The notes below the pieces were generated by a model. That model did no database searches. It was not told where the DNA came from and was given only the letters and a program-made list of their open reading frames with translations. From Tanytarsus gracilentus (Eukaryota > Arthropoda > Insecta > Diptera > Chironomidae): DNA of 64,000 nucleotides. Made by a program: the position numbers and the translations under genes. Positions 60,464 through 64,000 of this stretch are shown in pieces. Within the stretch, counting starts at the first letter, position 1. Each line of letters opens with the position of its first letter. The DNA lies in the NCBI GenBank assembly GCA_038502055.1, contig JAXRKN010000036.1, positions 4,216,001 to 4,280,000 of the forward strand, read 5' to 3'.

Positions 60464-63245
60464 GTAAAGAATGAAAAAAATCAACTTTCTCCTCCAAAAT
60501 ATGAAAAGCATTCATTTTAATAACAGCAGTAGCACAATTTAACATTTTAGCAATTTGTATCAAAAACACAATCACCGCATGAAATTAAAAAATTTAACTC
60601 CCCCTTTCCAACATTCCTGCAAATTAGATTAAATTCGTCATTTTTCATATGAGTTTTTTTCATGCTCACAACCGTCACTCAAAATCGAATTAAATTTCCT
60701 CCCGGATGAGAAACAGAGAGTTGCCCCAACATCATTTAATATAGATGTATGTCGCAGTCGAATATGCATTATGAATAATTGATAGCATGAGCATGATTTT
60801 CGCAGCGACAGCAATGGCTGCATCAAAGGGAGTGAGAAAGTGATTTTGTGTATACCGTAAATAAAAGAGTGAGAGAATCCTTTCCGGTTTGAGGACGAGC
60901 GAGAGTGGTAAGTTAGTTTAATGCTTGACTAAGCCAGACATGTTGTTATTACCTTTGGCGCAATCCACGTTAGAGAGGAAAAAATTTCAATGGGATTTTC
61001 GGATACAATTTTAGAAATTATTATTGTTAAAATTTTTCGACAGTGCAGTGTAAAAATATTTGAACAATTTAAAATTTAGGAATTTTGTAGCAATTTTATT
61101 TTGTCCTTGTCAAATCCTCTGAAACACCTTTAAGGAAAATTCAGTTCAATTTTTTTCGTTTTCTTCTTTTCATCCCTTTTTAAAATTATTCACTTATGAA
61201 TGAGAAAGTTAACACTGGCACTGAGGAAAATTCAATTTTTTTCACTGTTGCTGTCCCACTCATACTGTTGACTGTCTACCGCATCTCTTTTACATTCTGC
61301 TCGCTTTTTGATTAGCTTATTGTAATATCATGTATCATTCGAGAGCGAGAGAGGGTCCTGCACATAACGGATATGGGAGAAAGAATGAAAAGTCATAAAA
61401 ATATATTATTATATGCTCCCAGGATATATATTTCAGTTTATGATGTGTGTATGGATATCAAATTTGAAATTTATTTGAGGTATAGACTTCATGATTCAAT
61501 TCAGGCATTTTTGAAATTTATTGGGGTGTGAAACTGGAATTTAACGCTTTGAAACTTGTTATTTCTTAATAAAAATGACTGAGCTTTTCTCCCTTTAATT
61601 TATCCAGCTCATTTTCTCAGCCTTTCGAAAGCGAGTGATTTGCAAGCAATTTCAATTGGGATTCTCATGTTCATCATGGTCCAGAATGACAAGGAGAACG
61701 AAAAAGTTTTTCATTTTTATTAAGCATGTATCGGAGCTGCAACAGAAGCTCATATCCATACAAATGTCATATCCTTTCATGTGCATGCTTTTATGTGCCA
61801 CCCGAATACACTCAATTTCGATTCTCTCATCACGTTTGAGTTGGTAAATTGTACTATTTGTTTTATTGAATATATGTATATATGCATTGATACACACAAC
61901 ATTCGAGATGGTGCCGTTTTTGTGTCGAGTCAATGGCAACATCAGTGGCAGCAGTCGTGTGTGTATGTGAGCTCGATGCATGCTTTTGAGCATAGCAAAA
62001 TTTGAATTGTGCTCAATGTAGTGTAAGGAGACAGCAGAGACACAATATTGAACACGTTTCTCAAAATTTACATTATACGAGCTCAGTGTGGCATGCAAGA
62101 AAAAAAACAAATGCGGAATTTTTTATCGTGAGTGTTAATATTGTAAACTCAATGACGCGAGTCTCGAAGATTGAATTAAAAAGCCCTCAAATGGAAGTCT
62201 TTATAGAATGTGAACACAAATGAACTTGAAGCTCTCTCGAAAAAAATCACGATCTCTTGCTATCAATCACGCAGTTCCTAAAAATAATTTTTCACTTTCG
62301 CACTCTGATTCGTGAGATAATCAGAGCGAGGTAACAAATTTCAATTTGCACACAGCTTGAATCACAAATTTCATTTGAAATTCAATTATCACTCTTTCAT
62401 GACGTCGTCGGTGTATGTTCATACCATCATAATTTATCTTCTTTATTCACTTCTTATTCGCACTGAAATGGAAATTCCTTTTAAATTAAAATTCCCCATC
62501 TTTCTTTATCATCTTCATACAATCAATTGCATGTCAGTGATTTATCCAGTGAGATTTCGAAACATGCGAAATTTATATAAATTTTCATTTTGTTAGAAAT
62601 GTGTTAGACATATATCAACATCAAAAGCACATTCATCAATCTTCCTCTCATTCACTCCTTGAGTGTACTTCAGTCGTTTGAGTACTTTTTCTCCTCCATA
62701 GTGACGGCGCTCAGAAACTTCACAAGTAAAGCTGCGCGTGCAAGTTAAAATTGTTTTTAAAAAAATCTTTTGTGGTGATTTAAAAATGACTTTCGTTAGA
62801 AGTTATTGTCTCATATAATGCCATCTTATGTGAATTTAATTCGACTAAAATATATTTTGAATTTCAAAAATTTAAATGTAAATCTTTACAGTTTTCATCT
62901 CAAATACTTTTACTGCTCCCACATCATATCGCACAATTTTCACCGAATTCTTAAAACTATTTCACGCTACATTTTCCAGAACAAAAAAGCTTAAAACCAC
63001 GTTTTAATCAGAACCCGAGACGAAAAGTTGAGGTAAAATTTCTTTAAAATGTTTTGTCCTTCGCATAAAATAACGAGCGAAAAAAGAGGAGAAATTCCAC
63101 ACTCAAATCGTCCGCAAAATGAGAAATAAAGAGCATGTACGTGCCACATACAAATATTCTATGCTATTTTGTTGCAGGAAAAAAAATTTCATCCATGAGA
63201 TGGTTTACCTGGAAATTTTCATCCCACACATTCACATATTTGATA

Positions 63246-63267
63246 TTTTTTTTTTTTTTTTTTTTTT
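63246..63267. repeat. Poly(T) run
   Basis: About 22 consecutive T residues, the longest homopolymer noticed in the window. The length may be unreliable in sequencing. Confidence 0.85.
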
Positions 63268-63838
63268 AAGAAACTTTCGTTCTGCAGTTCTGTATAAATT
63301 CTGCAGATTTCTGTGGGCTCGGTGACCGCCCATCATTCTCTTCTTGCTCGTGTGGTGTTAGATGAGACTTCTGCGAGAAATCAGGAAGCTTTTTTAGTAC
63401 CATTCTTACGGTGAAAAAATTTGGTATTTTTTAATTTGTTAAAAAAATTCTCTAAAATTAATTTTTTTGTTCAAAGTTAAAAATTTTACTCCTTCTTTTA
63501 TTTTTTTTATATTTTATCTTTTAAAGAAGTATTATTATTCGTCTCTGTCATATTTATATGACGAAAGATAGGACACAACACGGCACTGTGAGCGGAAACG
63601 ACAACTCTCGCATGGTAAACAAGTGAGAGCTCACAAAAAAGGGATAAAGATTTGAAATTTCCTTCGTTCATTCCCAACCATTACTTTCATTCTTCATGCT
63701 CCGCTTGCCAACGAAACTCCTTCAGTCCTTTGATCAAATGATTTATGTTCTTTCTGTCGTTTCTTCTTTATATGATGTGTAAACTACGAATTTTAATGCC
63801 GCTCGCAAATATTTACAACCCTTACATGGCCATGGCCG

Positions 63839-63846
63839 TATAAAAG
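63839..63846 (+). promoter_or_regulatory. TATA box of a probable rightward gene beyond the window
   Basis: TATAAAAG in a locally less A+T-rich setting (CATGGCCG just before, TGAGCGAGC just after), a close match to the insect consensus. Initiation would be expected near 63868-63875. No start codon of a long frame follows before the window ends. Confidence 0.5.
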
Positions 63847-64000
63847 TGAGCGAGCAAATGTGTGGAAAATAAGTCGTTTAGTTTGTTATAGACATTCGAC
63901 AGTGATTTGTGTTTATAGCCTAAATTGAAACATCTATGTACGCTAGGGCATAAAGAAGAGAGAAGTTTATGGACTTTTCTCATTGACATGAAAAAGGTTC

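Larger units (their letters stand above)
60464..64000. other. Gene-poor right end with regulatory character
   Basis: No supported coding frame. Contains GAGA-type stretches (61340-61360), an initiator-like TCAGTCG at 62670-62676 followed by a possible donor (CACAA|GTAAAG, 62726), a 22-base T run (63246-63267) and a TATA box at 63839. The features suggest the 5' region of a gene lying to the right of the window. Confidence 0.4.

Noticed and set aside
1..64000. CRISPR arrays, tRNA or rRNA genes, bacterial operons
   Set aside because: No spaced direct repeats of that kind, no tRNA B-box-like cloverleaf and no rRNA signatures were seen; the genes are spliced and eukaryotic.

Overview
This is insect nuclear DNA, most likely from a nematoceran (midge- or mosquito-like) fly. 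The basis is A+T-rich sequence, short GT-AG introns of roughly 50-170 bp in most genes, and near full-length orthologues of fly genes: armadillo, insomniac, nod, Spt2, a Halloween-type P450 (closest to shadow/Cyp315a1) and an ebony-like synthetase. I cannot name the species. Exon models were built by hand by following reading frame and phase across GT/AG junctions; every multi-exon model closes in frame.

Layout. 38-224(-): coding exon of an unrecognised gene running off the left edge. 3246-4319(+): insomniac-like KCTD/BTB Cul3 adaptor. 5372-6252(-): acyl-CoA-binding protein. 7242-11666(+): armadillo/beta-catenin. 12817-14937(+): divergent polypeptide GalNAc-transferase, tail to tail with Spt2 (15009-16915, -). 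17406-22869(+): NOD/Kid-type chromokinesin. Its third exon lies 3.2 kb downstream, and inside that intron sits an EcKinase-like gene (18505-20762, -), which in turn holds a MADF-BESS gene (19103-19857, +) in its own intron: a three-level nest.

27615-29306(-): a predicted 502-residue protein joining a TAZ zinc finger, a doublesex-type DM domain, two DM9 repeats and a C-terminal RING. I know of no described protein with this combination, and it is the main discovery candidate. It is followed by TMEM120 (30012-31661, -) and an NRF-6-like membrane acyltransferase (31935-34250, -). The Halloween P450 (36005-39152, +) and the ebony-like gene (39985-42827, +) lie head to tail; the ebony-like protein keeps its carrier serine but has degenerate adenylation motifs.

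From 42.8 kb to the right edge there is almost no coding sequence. It holds one small two-exon gene for a putative secreted or anchored protein (47012-47333, -), a 356-bp terminal-inverted-repeat element (47464-47819), and an 886-bp hAT-like non-autonomous element (59570-60455) with a perfect 8-bp target duplication and an internal minisatellite. The rest looks like regulatory or intronic DNA, with a TATA promoter pointing right at 63839.

Themes: ecdysteroid and cuticle chemistry (P450, ebony-like, EcKinase-like), Wnt/adhesion (armadillo), ubiquitin ligation (insomniac adaptor, RING protein) and chromatin/chromosomes (Spt2, NOD, MADF-BESS, DM). The neighbours look like an ordinary mosaic of insect genes rather than a co-regulated operon-like system.
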